64,000 nt of DNA from Candidatus Tisiphia endosymbiont of Melanophora roralis (GTDB taxonomy: Bacteria > Pseudomonadota > Alphaproteobacteria > Rickettsiales > Rickettsiaceae), in contig NZ_OZ032161.1 of NCBI RefSeq assembly GCF_964026575.1, forward strand, positions 1,358,721-1,422,720. The letters run 5' to 3'. A model generated the notes under the pieces. It searched no databases. It saw only the letters and a program-made list of their open reading frames with translations, and was not told the origin of the DNA. Below are positions 49,043 to 59,721 of the stretch, piece by piece. How positions within the stretch are numbered: position 1 is the stretch's first letter; every line of letters begins with the position of its first letter. The position numbers were made by a program, and so were the translations under genes.

Positions 49043-49186
49043 AGACTTCTTTCGAAACTCGCTTATGCTGAGGGATTTGAAGGAGACGCGGAACCTCGAC
49101 CCGCAGCGTACTCTAATGTACGTGAGGAGCAGAGTACCGGTATCACGTACAAATCACCAGCAGAAGTAGAGTTTCGAAAGAAGTCT
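49043..49186 (+). repeat. Rickettsia-palindromic-element-like repeat, family A, copy 2
   Basis: 144 bp with perfect 17-bp inverted ends (AGACTTCTTTCGAAACT). It translates to the same peptide as the in-frame copy at 57762 but here lies outside any recognisable gene; the open stretch 48998-49201 only reads through two repeats. Confidence 0.8.
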
Positions 49187-49273
49187 AATATACTGCTATG
49201 ATTTCAAGAGATAAAGTAGCTTACTAGAATACTCCCGTTTGATATATCCGAAAAAATTACTACTAGTCTTGAA

Positions 49274-49348
49274 TGGCTCCCCGGGCCGGACTCGAACCAG
49301 CGACCGAACGGTTAACAGCCGTTTGCTCTACCACTGAGCTACCGAGGA
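49274..49348 (-). tRNA. tRNA-Asn (GUU)
   Basis: The minus strand gives a 75-base cloverleaf with encoded CCA: acceptor UCCUCGG/CCGGGGA, D-arm GCUC-AGUGGUA-GAGC, anticodon loop CUGUUAA with GUU, and T-arm CUGGU-UCGAGUC. It is flanked by family A repeats on both sides. Confidence 0.96.
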
Positions 49349-49446
49349 ACATTTGCCTTTATATAGACTAGGTTTCTTATAACAAATCTTTTGACTATGG
49401 TCTAGTATTTTCTTATTTTATCTATAAAAAATAAATAGATATCTTA

Positions 49447-49580
49447 CAGAATTCGTTTATGCTGAGGAATTTAAAGGCGACTTGAAACCTCAACCCGCAG
49501 CATACTCAAATGTACGTGAGGAGCAGAGTACCGGTATCACGTACAAATTACCAACAGAAGTAGAATTATGCAAGAGGTCT
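49447..49580 (+). repeat. Decayed family A palindromic element
   Basis: About 134 bases match the family A element with many substitutions and lost ends (TTCGTTTATGCTGAGGAATT, CATACTCAAATGTACGTGAG). The end overlaps the rodA stop. It is an older insertion than the other three. Confidence 0.65.
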
Positions 49581-50688
49581 ATTTAAAAACATTACTATGC
49601 TGGTGTACCTGAGCATTCATTACTAATCCAAACCCAATAAGCATTGATACCATCATTGTACCACCGTAAGATATAAAAGGCAAAGGCACACCTACCACTG
49701 GCAATAATCCCATCACCATAGCTATATTTATAAATACATGACTAAATAGAATTGATGTTATGCCTATTACCATCAGTTTACTAAATATAGCTCTACAATT
49801 CACAGCAATCATTAATGAAATTATTATAATTGCAGAATAGAGAATTAACAGAAACAAACTACCAACAAAACCAAATTCTTCAGCAAAAGTAGCAAAGATA
49901 AAATCTGTCTGATGCTCTGGTAAAAAATCTAGATGGCTTTGGCTACCTTTAGCTAGCCCCTTGCCCCACAATCCACCAGAACCAATAGCGATTTTTGATT
50001 GAATAATGTTATATCCAGCTCCAAGAGGATCTTTCTCAGGATCAAAAAAAACCATGATTCGTTTTCTTTGATAATCATGCATCACTTGCCACATAACTGG
50101 TATGCAAGTAAGGACTATAATACCAATTATCACAAAATTTCTTACTCTAAAACCAGCAGCAAAAAAAATAATACTAGCAATAATGATATTAATCACTCCA
50201 GTACCTAGATCCGGTTCTTTTATTATCAGTATAACTGGTACTATCACACCTATTATAGGCAATAATATCTTGTAAAATCTAGCAAAATCCTCAATCTTTA
50301 GTTGATGAAAATACCTAGCTAACATTAACACTACTGCTAATTTTGTTGGTTCAGAAGGCTGCACACGGATAACTCCTAAATCTATCCAACGCTTTGCTCC
50401 CATAGAAATAGAACCAAAAAGCTCAACACTAACTAATAAGATAATAATAGCAATATAAAATATATATGAAAACTTAAATATATATTTTATATCAATAGTT
50501 GCAATAATAATCACAACTGGTAAAAACAGGAAAAAATGCATCATCTGCTTATACGCCCAAGGGTGAATATTACTGTCTGAAGCGGAATATAGTATAACAA
50601 AACCAATGCTACAAATCACACTAATAAGAATAATTAAAGTAATTGGTAATTTTTTTAGTTTTTCAAAATAATTTCTTTGAATTGACAT
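49579..50688 (-). CDS. rodA: Rod-shape determining SEDS glycosyltransferase RodA
   Basis: RodA polymerises lipid II glycan strands in the elongasome with PBP2. The 369 residues form ten helices, with the SEDS loop RWIDLGVIRVQPSEPTKLA and KEPDLGTG, plus FAEEFGFVGS and the end LPFISYGGTMMVS. ATG 50688. The C-terminal residues abut a decayed palindromic element. mrdA is not adjacent. Confidence 0.94.
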   Translation of the reverse strand: MSIQRNYFEKLKKLPITLIILISVICSIGFVILYSASDSNIHPWAYKQMMHFFLFLPVVIIIATIDIKYIFKFSYIFYIAIIILLVSVELFGSISMGAKRWIDLGVIRVQPSEPTKLAVVLMLARYFHQLKIEDFARFYKILLPIIGVIVPVILIIKEPDLGTGVINIIIASIIFFAAGFRVRNFVIIGIIVLTCIPVMWQVMHDYQRKRIMVFFDPEKDPLGAGYNIIQSKIAIGSGGLWGKGLAKGSQSHLDFLPEHQTDFIFATFAEEFGFVGSLFLLILYSAIIIISLMIAVNCRAIFSKLMVIGITSILFSHVFINIAMVMGLLPVVGVPLPFISYGGTMMVSMLIGFGLVMNAQVHQHSNVFK

Positions 50689-50774
50689 TCTAGATAGATA
50701 TCCATAAAAATTAGCTGTAAAATGACATTACCAAAGTTTGGTAATCCTAGCAAAATTGATTACGATTAAAAAAC

Positions 50775-52157
50775 ATGAAATTATTATTACATAACACACT
50801 TACTCACAAGAAAGAAGTTTTCGTACCGCTAGATAGTAATTTAGTAAAAATGTATGTTTGCGGTCCAACTGTCTACGATCATCCCCATATTGGTAACGCT
50901 AGGTCCGTAGTAGTATACGATATTTTATACCGCTCACTAAGCAAAATATTTGGTCAAAATCATATAAAATATGTGCGTAATATTACCGATGTTGATGATA
51001 AGATAATAAATAGAGCCAAAGAACTCAAAATAACGATTTCTGACTTAACAGTTAGAATTACCGAAGAATTTCATGCTAATATGCAATATCTAGGTTGCAA
51101 AACGCCAAATATTGAGCCAAAAGCCACCATGCATATTGATGACATGATTGTGATTATTCAAAAATTACTTAACCTAAACCATGCTTACATCGCAGATAAT
51201 CACGTTTATTTCGATATTTCTACCGCCCCAAATTATACAAAATTATCAAATCGTAATCTTGATGAAATGCTAGAGGGAGTGCGTATTGAAAATAATCCAT
51301 CAAAAAAGCAACCACATGATTTTGTATTATGGAAACCAGCCAGTAAAGATGAAGAAATATTGGCAAATTTCGATAGCCCTTGGGGAAGAGGTAGACCAGG
51401 CTGGCATATAGAATGTTCAGCGATGAGCTATAAATATCTCGGAGAAAATTTTGACATTCATGGTGGAGGGGCAGACTTAATTTTTCCTCATCATACTAAT
51501 GAGATAGCACAAAGTACATGTGCTTTCCCGAACTCTCACTTTGCTAAATATTGGGTGCATAATGGATTTCTGACCTGTAATGGTGAGAAAATGAGTAAAT
51601 CGCTCAATAATTTTATTACTGTAAAAGACTTGATAGATAAAAAAATCCCTGGTAACGTAGTTAGATTACTGTTACTGAGTAGCCACTACCGTAAACCATT
51701 AGATTACAACAATAAAGCTCTAGAAGATGCTACAAAAACAATGAATTATTGGTATAGAGCGATAGAAAATTTGGACATTAACAAACTTGACGTTCAGAAC
51801 ATTCCAAAAGAATTTTTATCTCACTTATTCGATGATATGAATACACCTCTAGCCATTAAAATAATAAACGATTATGCTAAACTGGTCTTTGCGAGTAACA
51901 AAGAAGATGATAAATACTTATATGCCTCTTACTTACTTTCATGCAGCAATTTTATAGGTCTAATGACCCAATCAGCGAGTAGGTGGTTTTACTGTGAAAT
52001 AAACGATGAACCGATTCTCCAGCATATTGAGCAACGTAGGCAGGCCAAATTACAAAAAAATTGGTTATTAGCCGACCAAATTCGTCAAAATTTATCAAAA
52101 GATGGCATAATTCTAGAAGATAAACTAGATGGATCAACTAGTTGGAGAAAAGTTTGA
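50775..52157 (+). CDS. cysS: Cysteinyl-tRNA synthetase
   Basis: A class I synthetase with a zinc site that selects cysteine. Seen are [16 protein letters not shown] (zinc Cys and HIGH-like HIGN), [21 protein letters not shown] and the KMSKS loop. The 460 residues are normal. ATG 50775. Divergent from rodA. Confidence 0.96.
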   Translation: MKLLLHNTLTHKKEVFVPLDSNLVKMYVCGPTVYDHPHIGNARSVVVYDILYRSLSKIFGQNHIKYVRNITDVDDKIINRAKELKITISDLTVRITEEFHANMQYLGCKTPNIEPKATMHIDDMIVIIQKLLNLNHAYIADNHVYFDISTAPNYTKLSNRNLDEMLEGVRIENNPSKKQPHDFVLWKPASKDEEILANFDSPWGRGRPGWHIECSAMSYKYLGENFDIHGGGADLIFPHHTNEIAQSTCAFPNSHFAKYWVHNGFLTCNGEKMSKSLNNFITVKDLIDKKIPGNVVRLLLLSSHYRKPLDYNNKALEDATKTMNYWYRAIENLDINKLDVQNIPKEFLSHLFDDMNTPLAIKIINDYAKLVFASNKEDDKYLYASYLLSCSNFIGLMTQSASRWFYCEINDEPILQHIEQRRQAKLQKNWLLADQIRQNLSKDGIILEDKLDGSTSWRKV

Positions 52158-52324
52158 TTAAGTGATCTTTTCTGTGTTGAGGCTGCTTGATATTTCTTCC
52201 ATATTGACAATAAAAAGTTACATAACCCTTGCAAATATGTTGATTGAATATATAATAAGCTTTGCTTAAAATATATAGTTAACCCGATTAGCATTACTCA
52301 GTCATTGCGAGGAGGCGTAAACCG

Positions 52325-52508
52325 CACAACTGTTGAAAGTTAAAAATCGTCACTGCAATAACCTTTGTAAGCCCTAAACCGTCTATTAGCGAGGAGTCGC
52401 TGTAAGCGAGACGACGTGGCAATCTTGTGAAGAAGAGCTTACTTCATGAGATCGCCACGGTGTCTATCGACGCCTCGCGATGACGATTTTTAACTTTCAA
52501 CAGTTGTG
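52325..52508. repeat. MITE-like palindromic element, family C, copy 3
   Basis: The inverted ends CACAACTGTTGAAAGTT and its complement ending at 52508. The right 100 bases are nearly the same as in copy 1 (GTGGCAATCTTGTGAAGAAG, GAGCTTACTTCATGAGATCG). It sits in the region before rpsB. Confidence 0.7.
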
Positions 52509-52587
52509 ACTAAAGTGACTCCTCACAATGACGCTAGTTTGCTATGGCTAAATGCTAGTATGGTTAATTATAATAAGCAAAATTCAC

Positions 52588-52660
52588 ACGTAAGAGCCTA
52601 GTTGTTAGTCCAATTTCTTTGGTATCAACTCTTACGGAGGAGTACCTATAATTAGGTACA
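52588..52660 (+). promoter_or_regulatory. Structured leader of rpsB
   Basis: CGTAAGAG (52589-52596) pairs with CTCTTACG (52629-52636), extended inside by AGTTG/CAACT. A second hairpin GTACCTA-TAAT-TAGGTAC follows at 52642-52659, and the Shine-Dalgarno AAGGAGA lies just before the rpsB ATG. TATAAT at 52569-52574 could be the -10 box. S2 represses its own operon in other bacteria, so this could be the binding site; that is inference. Confidence 0.45.
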
Positions 52661-52687
52661 TAACTAACATTTTAAGGAGATTTAATA

Positions 52688-53575
52688 ATGTCTAAACTAC
52701 AAGCTGTTAATGTCAGAGATTTACTTGATGCGGGGGTGCATTTTGGTCATAAAACCTCACGTTGGAATCCAAAAATGGCATCTTACATTTATGGCGTCAG
52801 AGATGATATCCACGTAATTGACTTACAACAAACTACTGCCTTAATGCAGAGAGCTTTGGGTATAATTTATGAAACTGTCAAGAAAAATGGTAAAATATTA
52901 TTTGTCAGTACTAAAGTTCAAGCCAGTGATATAGTAGCTGAATATGCAGAGAAATGTGGGCAATATTACGTTAACCACAGATGGCTTGGTGGTATGTTAA
53001 CCAACTGGGGAACAATTTCTGGCTCAATAAAAAAGCTGGATAATCTTGAGAAAGTTTTGGGGAATGAAGAGGAATATTCCGGTTATACTAAGAAAGAAAT
53101 ACTGGAAATGACCCGTAAAAAGGATAAATTACTTAAATCCTTAGGGGGTATTAGACATATTGGAACAAGACCCAATTTGCTTGTGGTAATTGATACTAAT
53201 AAGGAGCATTTAGCAATCCAAGAAGCAGTAAAGTTAGGTATTCCAATAATTGCTATTGTTGACACTAACTCCAATCCAGACAATATAGACTACCCTATTC
53301 CCGGTAATGATGATGCAATAAGATCTATAAGACTTTATTGCACCTTGTTTGCTGATGCCGTACTTGCCGGTATAGAAGAGGCTTTAGCTGCATCTGGTGT
53401 TGATTTAGGAAGCATAGCTACTCATGAAGAAAAAGGTACAAATATAAAAGGTGTTACTAAGTTAAAATCAACCAAGAAATTTTCTAAAACTCTAGATATA
53501 AATAATCAAGAAGCACTAGAGTCAGAGTTTGAGACAGCTTTAGAGCTTGCAGAAGTTGCTACAACAACAAAATAA
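52688..53575 (+). CDS. rpsB: 30S ribosomal protein S2
   Basis: S2 is needed for S1 docking on the small subunit. The protein has 295 residues: [54 protein letters not shown] and [18 protein letters not shown]. It carries a 50-residue Lys/Glu-rich C-terminal extension beyond the core, common in Rickettsia. AAGGAGA precedes the ATG. tsf follows after 390 bases containing a MITE. Confidence 0.97.
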   Translation: MSKLQAVNVRDLLDAGVHFGHKTSRWNPKMASYIYGVRDDIHVIDLQQTTALMQRALGIIYETVKKNGKILFVSTKVQASDIVAEYAEKCGQYYVNHRWLGGMLTNWGTISGSIKKLDNLEKVLGNEEEYSGYTKKEILEMTRKKDKLLKSLGGIRHIGTRPNLLVVIDTNKEHLAIQEAVKLGIPIIAIVDTNSNPDNIDYPIPGNDDAIRSIRLYCTLFADAVLAGIEEALAASGVDLGSIATHEEKGTNIKGVTKLKSTKKFSKTLDINNQEALESEFETALELAEVATTTK

Positions 53576-53657
53576 CTAGTATACTGCTCGTAAATGAAGA
53601 GTTAATAGACGATAGAATCAAAATCATGATAGTAGCAGGAGTCAAATGGTCAAGGTG

Positions 53658-53847
53658 CATAACTGTTGAAAGTTAAAAAACTGTCATTGTGCATAGGCGT
53701 CATTGCGAGGAGACCGCAGGTCGACGAAGCAATCTATATGACAAACTTCATGGATTGCCACGCTCACGTACGTTCGCTCGCAATGACGATTTAAGCCTTA
53801 CAGCTACTTCTCGCTAATAGACGATTTTTTAACTTTCAACAGTTATG
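53658..53847. repeat. MITE-like palindromic element, family C, copy 4, inside the rpsB-tsf operon
   Basis: Ends GCATAACTGTTGAAAGTT and the complement ending at 53847. The interior has GCGAGGAGACCGCAGGTC and GCTCGCAATGACG text. It lies between rpsB and tsf, which are normally one transcript. A second short palindrome of the type CCCCTGCGAAAGCAGGGG follows at about 53883-53902. Confidence 0.7.
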
Positions 53848-53965
53848 GGGTTGATGCTACCCCTGATTCCCCTTTGATGTCACCCCTGCGAAAGCAGGGG
53901 TCTAGAAAAGACTAAATAGTTTTTCCAATAAAAATAACTATGAACCTTAAATAAAGGAGAGTAAA

Positions 53966-54883
53966 ATGATAAATGCTGGACTTGTAAAACAATTAAGAGA
54001 AAAAACTGCTGCAGGAATGATGGACTGCAAGAAGGCCTTGCTTGAAACAAAGGGAGATTTTGAAGCAGCTATTGACTGGTTAAGAAAAAAAGGATTATCA
54101 GCTGCAGCAAAAAAAGCAGATAGAATTGCTGCTGAAGGACTAACAGCAATAAGCATTAAAGATAATGTTGGGGCTATTATAGAAGTAAATTCGGAAACAG
54201 ATTTTGTTGCAAGAAACGATAAGTTTCAGCAATTGGTTAGGAATATTGCTGAACTAGCTTTGACACAAGATAATTTACCATCACTAAAATTAGCAAAAAC
54301 ATCAACAGGTAGATCAGTTGAAGAAGAAATATTAGACAATATTGCTACAATTGGTGAAAATTTAAATCTACGTCGTATGGATGTTTTACGGGTATCAGAA
54401 GGTGTGGTTGCATCTTATGTACATAATACTGTTGCTGATGGTCTAGGTAAGATTTCTGTCATTGTTGGCTTACAATCAACTACCAAAGATAAAGCTAAGC
54501 TCCTAGAATTTGGACAGAAAATTGCTACCCATATAGCGGCAAGTAATCCTTATAGCCTTGATGCATCAAGTTTGGATCAAACATTAATTGAACGTGAAAA
54601 AAATATATTTTTTGAACAATCAAAAGCTTCCGGTAAACCGGACAATATCATTGAAAAAATGGTTGAAGGTAGAATACGTAAGTTCCTAGCAGAAGTTGTT
54701 CTGCTTGAACAAAACTTTTTATTTGATGATAAATTAACAGTTTCTGAAGTTATGGATAACACTGCAAAAGAATTAGGAACTTCGATTAAAATTACACAGT
54801 TTATAAGATATGAACTAGGTGCAGGCATAAAGCAAGAAGATAAAAATTTTGCGGACGAAGTTGCAGCTGTCATGCAAAGCTAG
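53966..54883 (+). CDS. tsf: Elongation factor Ts
   Basis: EF-Ts exchanges GDP for GTP on EF-Tu. The 305 residues have the UBA-like start [22 protein letters not shown], the TDFVARND segment of the core ([15 protein letters not shown]), and two subdomains to the end. AAAGGAG precedes ATG 53966. Confidence 0.97.
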   Translation: MINAGLVKQLREKTAAGMMDCKKALLETKGDFEAAIDWLRKKGLSAAAKKADRIAAEGLTAISIKDNVGAIIEVNSETDFVARNDKFQQLVRNIAELALTQDNLPSLKLAKTSTGRSVEEEILDNIATIGENLNLRRMDVLRVSEGVVASYVHNTVADGLGKISVIVGLQSTTKDKAKLLEFGQKIATHIAASNPYSLDASSLDQTLIEREKNIFFEQSKASGKPDNIIEKMVEGRIRKFLAEVVLLEQNFLFDDKLTVSEVMDNTAKELGTSIKITQFIRYELGAGIKQEDKNFADEVAAVMQS

Positions 54884-54910
54884 GAAAAACTGATTATATT
54901 TGAGAAAATA

Positions 54911-56281
54911 ATGATTTGGTCAGCAAAAGACTTAAGTAGTGCGTTGAATATTGAAGTACATCCTGATATTCAGGGGAGGCAGATTCAATTTAACTCTAAT
55001 TCCGTTGCAAACGGCGATTTATTCATTGCTCTGCAAGGTAATAATGATGGACATAATTATGCCTTACACGCTCTAGAACAAGGAGCAAATGCAGTAATTA
55101 TTAGTAAGGAAATAAAAGGATTACCTGATAATAAAGTAATTATGGTCTCTGATACCTTAACTGCTCTACACCACATGGCTGAGTATAAACGTAAAAAATC
55201 TAAAGCAAGGTCTATTGGTGTTACCGGTAGTATTGGTAAAACGGGTACTAAGGAAGCAATCAAAACTATATTAAGTTATTTTGGACCTACTTTTGCTAGC
55301 AGAGGAAATTTTAACAACCACCTTGGCGTGCCTATAAATCTTGCTTCGATGCCTGATGATATAGAATATGCTGTTTTTGAAATGGGTATGAATCATTCAG
55401 GAGAAATAAGAGAGCTGACAAAAATGGTACGACCTAACATATCAGTAATCACCACAATAGCGGAAGCCCATCTTGAATTTTTTGAATCTATGCTTAGTTT
55501 GGTTGATGCCAAATGTGAAATTTTTGAAGGAATGCCAAAAAATGGCATAGCTGTTGTAAATTCAGACCATCAATATTATGACCGAATTTTACAAAATCTT
55601 AAACAATTATCGATTAATAATATATATAGTTTTGGTAAGTCCGAAGGCACAGATTCTAGATTAATATCATATGAGCATATTGGACAAGAAGTACGTCTAC
55701 ATTATTCTATCTGTAACACTAAAATAGATATTAAAATTCCTTTTGTACCGGAACATTATGCTAGAAATTATACTGCCGCTCTTCAGGTAGCAGCAATGCT
55801 GAACTTAGATATTAATGCTGCAGCAACACAATTAAGCAAAATATCATTAACTGAAGGACGTGGTAAACTAGTCAACGCTAAATATAATGGTCAGAACTAT
55901 CAAATTATCTGTGATTATTATAATGCTAATCCAGCATCAGTAAAAGCTGCTTTATTATATCTAAAACAGCTTAGTGGACAGAAAAAAGTTGCTATACTAG
56001 GTGATATGCTAGAATTGGGAGAAAATTCGATAAAATTCCATAAAGACTTAATACCAGCAATTCTTGATTCTAGTACTAAGAGGGTTTTTTTAGTAGGTAA
56101 TCTTACCAAACATATATACGATTCTTTGCCAAATGACATAGAAAAAATGCATTTTGATAATGTTGATTTGTTGATAGAAAACTTAAATGAATTACTTAAA
56201 GGCGATGAATTACTCTTACTAAAAGGATCTAACAGTATCAAACTTAGTAAAATTACACAATCTTTTGAATTGCTACAATGA
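54911..56281 (+). CDS. murF: UDP-N-acetylmuramoyl-tripeptide-D-Ala-D-Ala ligase
   Basis: MurF adds D-Ala-D-Ala to the UDP-MurNAc tripeptide in the cytosol. The ATP site is [15 protein letters not shown], with the [10 protein letters not shown] and [10 protein letters not shown] segments and [14 protein letters not shown]. The 456 residues are normal. Its stop overlaps the mraY start (ATGA), as expected for a division/cell-wall cluster remnant. Confidence 0.96.
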   Translation: MIWSAKDLSSALNIEVHPDIQGRQIQFNSNSVANGDLFIALQGNNDGHNYALHALEQGANAVIISKEIKGLPDNKVIMVSDTLTALHHMAEYKRKKSKARSIGVTGSIGKTGTKEAIKTILSYFGPTFASRGNFNNHLGVPINLASMPDDIEYAVFEMGMNHSGEIRELTKMVRPNISVITTIAEAHLEFFESMLSLVDAKCEIFEGMPKNGIAVVNSDHQYYDRILQNLKQLSINNIYSFGKSEGTDSRLISYEHIGQEVRLHYSICNTKIDIKIPFVPEHYARNYTAALQVAAMLNLDINAAATQLSKISLTEGRGKLVNAKYNGQNYQIICDYYNANPASVKAALLYLKQLSGQKKVAILGDMLELGENSIKFHKDLIPAILDSSTKRVFLVGNLTKHIYDSLPNDIEKMHFDNVDLLIENLNELLKGDELLLLKGSNSIKLSKITQSFELLQ

Positions 56282-57363
56282 TATACAACCTTCTTGCCCC
56301 CTATATACATAAATTACATATAGCAAATTTATTCCACTATGTTACTTTTCGTATTGGACTTGCCATATTATTTAGTTTGACCCTTTCTTTTTTAATAGGG
56401 CCTAGATTAATTAGATTTTTACAAAATTTACAAAAATATGGTCAACCAATTCGTGACGACGGACCAGAAACGCACAAAGCAAAAGTAGGAACACCAACTA
56501 TGGGGGGGATAATGATTATCCTCACCGTTTGTTTTTCCACTCTATTATTCTCTGACCTTACTAATAAATATATATGGATAGTGTTATTTGTCTTTGTTAG
56601 TTTTGGTGTACTTGGTTTTATGGATGATTATGCTAAAGTAACAAAACACCACTATAGAGGCGTTAGCGGAAAGAAGAAATTATTATTTCAGTTCACTATT
56701 TGTCTAATTGCCTGTTTACTATTAAGAGATTCCAATAGTCAGGGAAACAATCTGCTCACTATTCCATTTTTTAAAAATTTATTGATTGATTTAGGTTTGT
56801 TTTATATACCATTTAGCATGTTTGTTATAGTTGGTGCATCAAATGCGGTGAATCTAACAGATGGTCTTGATGGTCTTGCCATAGTACCTATTGCTATTAC
56901 TGCAGGTTCTTTTACCTTAATTATTTACTTGGTTGGTAATAGTTTCTATGCAAATTATCTACAAATTATGTATATACCAAATATTTCTGAATTAACTATC
57001 TTCTGTGCTTCAATTGTTGGTGCTAGCCTAGGATTCTTATGGTTTAATGCACAGCCAGCAGAAATTTTTATGGGAGATACTGGAAGCCTAAGTCTTGGTG
57101 GCGTTCTTGGTGTTATTAGCGTTATAACCAAACATGAAATTGTACTAGCAATTATCGGCGGATTATTTGTTATTGAAACTTTATCAGTAATTATTCAAGT
57201 ATATTATTTTAAAGCTACTAATGGTAAAAGAATTTTCAAAATGGCTCCGCTGCACCATCATTTTGAGAAACATGGCTGGCCAGAATCAAAAGTTGTGATA
57301 CGCTTTTGGATTATAGCCATAATATTTGCTCTAATTGGTTTATCTTCACTAAAACTGCGATAG
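56278..57363 (+). CDS. mraY: Phospho-MurNAc-pentapeptide transferase
   Basis: MraY makes lipid I from UDP-MurNAc-pentapeptide and undecaprenyl phosphate in the inner membrane. Motifs are [10 protein letters not shown], the FMDDYAKV and [10 protein letters not shown] acidic sites, and [15 protein letters not shown]. The 361 residues form ten helices. Translationally coupled to murF. murD and the rest of the cluster do not follow. Confidence 0.96.
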   Translation: MIYNLLAPYIHKLHIANLFHYVTFRIGLAILFSLTLSFLIGPRLIRFLQNLQKYGQPIRDDGPETHKAKVGTPTMGGIMIILTVCFSTLLFSDLTNKYIWIVLFVFVSFGVLGFMDDYAKVTKHHYRGVSGKKKLLFQFTICLIACLLLRDSNSQGNNLLTIPFFKNLLIDLGLFYIPFSMFVIVGASNAVNLTDGLDGLAIVPIAITAGSFTLIIYLVGNSFYANYLQIMYIPNISELTIFCASIVGASLGFLWFNAQPAEIFMGDTGSLSLGGVLGVISVITKHEIVLAIIGGLFVIETLSVIIQVYYFKATNGKRIFKMAPLHHHFEKHGWPESKVVIRFWIIAIIFALIGLSSLKLR

Positions 57364-57451
57364 AAAAGCTATAGTCAATTCAGGAGGATTGGGTAGCAGG
57401 AGCGATCGAAGACGGCACTACCTACTTCTCATCAATTGACTATATATATTA

Positions 57452-57576
57452 TACCATTTCCGAAAACTAATCATCACGTCGTCGTACTTCATGATCTCCG
57501 CTCTTCACGTACTAGTTGTACGCTCCGGTGCTTGACACTCGTACTCCGAGTAGCAATTTAGTTTTGGGAAATGGTA
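57452..57576 (-). repeat. Palindromic element family B, copy 2
   Basis: The reverse of the element at 48915, with ends TACCATTTCCGAAAACT and AGTTTTGGGAAATGGTA. It sits 88 bases after mraY. A short stem near 57375-57445 (AGTCAATT..AATTGACT) just before it may be the murF-mraY terminator. Confidence 0.7.
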
Positions 57577-57707
57577 TTATTATTGCTGATTATGACATAT
57601 AGCAATTATTAATTGTAATTTTAAATTATTTCACAGTCTATGATTAAATTATTGTTGATTATTTAATTATTTGCTATATAGTTGATCTAAGATAAAAAAA
57701 TAGCTTT

Positions 57708-58304
57708 ATGAAAACTACCTTACCTAGCCGATCATTAGTTATTAAAGAAAAACTAGACAATAGACTTCTTTCGAAACTCGCTTATGCTGAGGGATTTGAA
57801 GGAGACGCGGAACCTCGACCCGCAGCGTACTCTAATGTACGTGAGGATTCGAGTACCGCATCGACGTACAAATCACCAGCAGAAGTAGAGTTTCGAAAGA
57901 AGTCTAATATTGTTAAAGAAATTCTAGACGTAGGCAAATCAAAAATAGCGATGATTATTTTATTTGGTTCTTATGCTAGAGGTGATTGGGTATAAGACAT
58001 ATATCAGCAAGAGCATATTACCTACAGCTATCAAAGTGATTTTGATCTTTTATTGATTTTAAAGAAAGGCAAATATGCAGGTCATCAAGCTAGAGAATTA
58101 CAATATACGATAGAAAAAAGGCTCGATAAAAAATTCCCAATTACTATAGATACCATGATAAAAAGGCAGTCAGTTACCCTGATATTTGAGCCTATTAAGC
58201 AGGTAAATAGCCAATTGGAAAAAGGTCAGTATTTCTTTTGTGATATCAAGAAAGAAGGAGTTCTTTTATATGATAGCACCAAACAAACTGCTGCACATTT
58301 GTAA
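57708..58304 (+). pseudogene. MNT-type nucleotidyltransferase gene with an inserted palindromic element and a nonsense codon
   Basis: Without the 48-codon insertion at 57762-57905 the text reads like a minimal nucleotidyltransferase: [20 protein letters not shown], then SYARGDWV, the family GS...D motif region. At 57993-57995 there is a TAA, most simply a changed GAA. The same frame goes on with the second catalytic Asp cluster SDFDLLLILKKGKYA and stops at 58304, before the HEPN domain that often follows. MNT-HEPN proteins act as toxin-antitoxin or defence modules. Here it is very likely dead. Confidence 0.65.
57762..57905 (+). repeat. Rickettsia-palindromic-element-like repeat, family A, inserted in frame
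   Basis: 144 bp with perfect 17-bp inverted ends. It adds exactly 48 codons (starting [20 protein letters not shown]) inside a nucleotidyltransferase gene without changing the frame, the known behaviour of rickettsial palindromic elements. Confidence 0.85.
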
Positions 58305-58462
58305 AAACATAAACAAACTTTGGTAGTGAGCCATCAACAACAAGGTATAGTGTTTGCGATTATTGTGTGTTAAAGTTACAGTTAGCCTAGTTGGTTAAAG
58401 AGCAATTATCTTTTTAAAAAAATTAAATATTTTTTATCTGTATTTTATATAAATAAAAAATA

Positions 58463-58741
58463 TTATTGATTAACAACAAATACACGTTTTTGTTGAATAA
58501 GCTTATGGCAAACTTCCAGTAATTTACGCATACAAGCTACTGTCGCAACTTTTTTAGGTTTAAAATTATTAATAAGTCTGTCATATAAAGCTTTTAAATA
58601 TTGAAAGCCATTTTTACCTGTTAGTACTGCCATATATAGTGCATCTCGTGGTATTTTCCTGCCACCTCTAATAAATCTTCGACCTTGTTTACTACCACTA
58701 TCCCGAGCATATGGAGCTATCCCAACCATCTCATTGTCCAA
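58463..58741 (-). pseudogene. C-terminal fragment of a second IS110-type transposase
   Basis: About 90 codons read MVGIAPYARDSGSKQGRRFI, then RGGRKIPRDALYMAV and a C-terminal helix, i.e. the end of a Transposase_20 domain with its conserved Ser-Gly. The sequence differs from the IS110 at 1069/60198, so it is another lineage. The RuvC-like half is gone, and no good start exists. Confidence 0.75.
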
Positions 58742-58860
58742 TAATTAGATATTTGTTTAAATATCGTTGCCACTCAACAGTTTCACCTGCAGTAAATGAT
58801 GTTGGTTCAGAAATTACCGTAAGATATAATTCGAAATTAAAAAAACTTATTGTTGATTTT
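58731..58860 (-). pseudogene. Short fragment, possibly phage-derived
   Basis: The minus strand reads STISFFNFELYLTVISEPTS then FTAGETVEWQRYLNKY before a stop. The FTAGETVEW phrase recalls small phage structural proteins, but the piece is too short for a firm call. It is joined directly to the IS110-type fragment. Confidence 0.25.
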
Positions 58861-58889
58861 AGCTAAGTGATAATTTAAAATTAAAAATG

Positions 58890-59090
58890 AAGTAACTGCA
58901 AAGTTACTTTGGGGTGTCGAAACCTCCATTTAAGAGCGGTAAGCATCAACCGATAAAATGATGCTCTTCGATTTGCCATGGTCGGGGAGATGCTAGCTAT
59001 GTTCAAGGCTTGGGGTGTAAACTTCAAGCCTAAAGGCTATCGTAACTGTCTCTTAAAGGTTTTTCGAACTCCCCGATCGCCAAGATATAT
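58890..59090 (-). ncRNA. Candidate bridge-type structured RNA of the second IS110 lineage
   Basis: Two strong stem-loops lie upstream of the minus-strand transposase fragment. One is closed by TCGGGGAG (58982-58989) and CTCCCCGA (59069-59076), with an inner AGGCTT/AAGCCT stem. The other is AAGAG..CTCTT (58932-58968) with AGCATCA/TGATGCT. Size and two-loop design resemble the bridge RNA at 1125-1265, though the sequence does not. An outer inverted pair GATCGCCAAGAT/ATCTTTGGCGATC (59075 and 59121) adjoins it. The strand is assigned from the transposase direction. Confidence 0.4.
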
Positions 59091-59173
59091 ATAACCTATA
59101 AAACTTTTTTTTATCATTTTATCTTTGGCGATCAAAACTCTTAATTATTAAAACATTAGAGAAGGGGTCGCAT

Positions 59174-59650
59174 ATGCACAACCAACAAGCCATTATCTTA
59201 TTATATTCATCACATGCCCGTTTTGAACTAATAAGGCAATCTTTGATCAATTTTTGTAAGGAAAATAATTTTACAATAATAAAAATTATTGACGCACCCA
59301 ATAAATACGATGACAGTATACTTCGCGAATTAATTTATACAGTAAGCAAACAAAACAATTATAATAGTCCTATCAATCTAATCATCGATGACAGTATATT
59401 TGGTAATATTTGTTATTTCGTAACTTGGGTGGTAATTACTACTTTATTAGAAGCTAAGCTGATTAATAGGCTTTATATTCAAGAAAATATATTGCATACT
59501 GCCAATATTGAAAAAGATAAATTTGATAATTTTTTAGCAACTAACATAATAACTGAGCATTATTTATTAAAATTCTGTTTCTCATATTTTAACATTATAA
59601 TGCATGCTGCTAAAGCAACAATAGATTTCGATGATGAAGTAATTACATAA
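59174..59650 (+). CDS. Unknown 158-residue protein
   Basis: The N-terminal half alternates hydrophobic strands and helices (QAIILLYSSHARFELIRQSL, FTIIKIID, NSPINLIIDD), a little like the flavodoxin-type fold of serine recombinases, but no catalytic Ser motif is visible. The second half is helical and hydrophobic. GAGAAGGGG precedes ATG 59174. It lies between IS debris and an orphan antitoxin. No function is assigned. Confidence 0.5.
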   Translation: MHNQQAIILLYSSHARFELIRQSLINFCKENNFTIIKIIDAPNKYDDSILRELIYTVSKQNNYNSPINLIIDDSIFGNICYFVTWVVITTLLEAKLINRLYIQENILHTANIEKDKFDNFLATNIITEHYLLKFCFSYFNIIMHAAKATIDFDDEVIT

Positions 59651-59721
59651 AGGCAGCAATGCATAATATATAGAGGCTTTTTTAAGTATTTTTGAGACTT
59701 TGTACTTGTGTACATAAAAGT

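Noticed and set aside
48998..49201. 67-codon open stretch on the plus strand
   Set aside because: It is made of the end of a family B repeat and the whole of a family A repeat, with no host gene recognised.
58890..59090. tmRNA, SRP RNA or a retron msr-msd
   Set aside because: There is no tag reading frame, no CCA end, no SRP GGAAG/GCA core and no reverse transcriptase nearby; the IS110-type context fits better.
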